From CALBPI01 sp038531945 (GTDB lineage: Bacteria; Pseudomonadota; Gammaproteobacteria; Steroidobacterales; Woeseiaceae), in the NCBI GenBank assembly GCA_038531945.1, contig JBCBBH010000002.1:847511-911510 (forward strand): a DNA stretch of 64,000 bases, given 5' to 3'. A model generated the notes under the pieces. That model ran no database searches and was not told where the DNA came from. It saw only the letters and a program-made list of their open reading frames with translations. Shown here in pieces: positions 63,729 to 64,000 of the stretch (positions within the stretch are counted from its first letter, which is position 1; each line of letters begins with the position of its first letter). The translations under genes and the position numbers were made by a program.

Positions 63729-64000
63729 GTGGTGGCCTGGAGAGTCCGGACAATCCCTGTTTTGTGTGTGGCCCCGACAATCCGATCGGGTTGCGTTTGA
63801 AGTTTGAAATGCGCGATGACCTGTGTGTGGCGCAATTTACGCCGGGGACACATCATGTGGGCTACAGTGATGTTGTTCATGGCGGATTGTTGTTCACTGC
63901 TCTGGACGACGTGATGGCGAACTGGTTGTACTTGCAGAACATCACGGCTTATACGGCAAAGGCGAGCATCCGCTATCGTCGTCATGCACGGGTTGGGGAG
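63725..64000 (+). CDS. Hotdog-fold thioesterase (PaaI-like), 3' end outside the window
   Basis: ATG 63725 overlaps the ccmI stop as ATGA, and the frame stays open to the last base (92 codons seen). The pattern CFVCGPDNPIGLRLKF, then GYSDVVHGGLLFTALDDVMANW, is the PaaI/4HBT hotdog signature with the HGG catalytic region. The family hydrolyses acyl-CoA thioesters; the substrate is unknown. Co-transcription with ccm is implied by the overlap but a functional link is not known to me. Confidence 0.85.
   Translation, partial: MSGGLESPDNPCFVCGPDNPIGLRLKFEMRDDLCVAQFTPGTHHVGYSDVVHGGLLFTALDDVMANWLYLQNITAYTAKASIRYRRHARVGE

Overview
The window reads as ordinary chromosome of a GC-leaning gammaproteobacterium. 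The uvrC-pgsA-tRNA-Gly-tRNA-Cys-tRNA-Leu order at the left end, UbiG (ubiquinone), the System I cytochrome c maturation operon, TonB/RND envelope systems and many lipoprotein signal peptides all point that way. The abundance of TPR-bearing Ser/Thr kinases, an ECF sigma factor of the kinase-associated type and many secreted hydrolases suggests a free-living, probably aquatic or marine, protein-degrading heterotroph. The species cannot be named from sequence alone.

Layout. 1-1.8 kb: 3' end of uvrC, pgsA, three tRNA genes, then degenerate repeats built on the 3' end of tRNA-Leu. 1.9-12.3 kb: a CadC-like membrane regulator broken by one in-frame TGA, a polysaccharide deacetylase, a serine hydrolase, threonine synthase, an isolated 54-codon gene with its own palindrome and hairpins, a secreted unknown, an amidase and a small lipoprotein. 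12.3-20.3 kb: a DUF3667-type membrane protein, a kinase-TPR protein convergent with an ECF sigma factor, a giant calcium-binding lipoprotein with a seven-blade FG-GAP propeller, and a truncated kinase N-terminus. 20.3-30.1 kb: another serine hydrolase, a Cys-rich secreted unknown, an RND efflux pair and a TonB-dependent receptor. 30.2-41.1 kb: UbiG and a DUF4149-type protein, then a vWA-domain protein translationally coupled to a lipoprotein and divergent from a large unknown secreted protein, then a second kinase-TPR protein. 41.1-46.1 kb: an S10 carboxypeptidase, an SMP-30-like protein coupled to an unknown lipoprotein, and a third serine hydrolase.

46.1-52.2 kb is the most distinctive part: MerC-like protein, MacB/LolD-type ABC ATPase, FtsX-type permease with a 60-bp tandem repeat encoding a His/Asp/Glu-rich extracytoplasmic loop, a DUF3299-like exported protein, a COG0523 (CobW-like) GTPase with its own His-Asp run, and a HupE/UreJ-type permease. 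A palindrome resembling a Zur box lies upstream of the first gene. I read it as a candidate zinc-limitation module. 52.2-56.9 kb: an M3 metallopeptidase lipoprotein, a soluble histidine kinase, and an ExeA-like protein with a degenerate nucleotide site fused to an FHA domain. 57.1-63.7 kb: a complete ccmABCDEFGHI operon with many 4-base overlaps, followed by the start of a hotdog thioesterase cut off by the window end.

Signal transduction (kinase-TPR, ECF sigma, CadC-like, FHA, soluble kinase) and envelope or periplasmic functions dominate the window. Besides the metal module, the items least explained are the tRNA-Leu repeats, the 54-aa locus and the vWA/unknown cluster at 31.6-37.8 kb.
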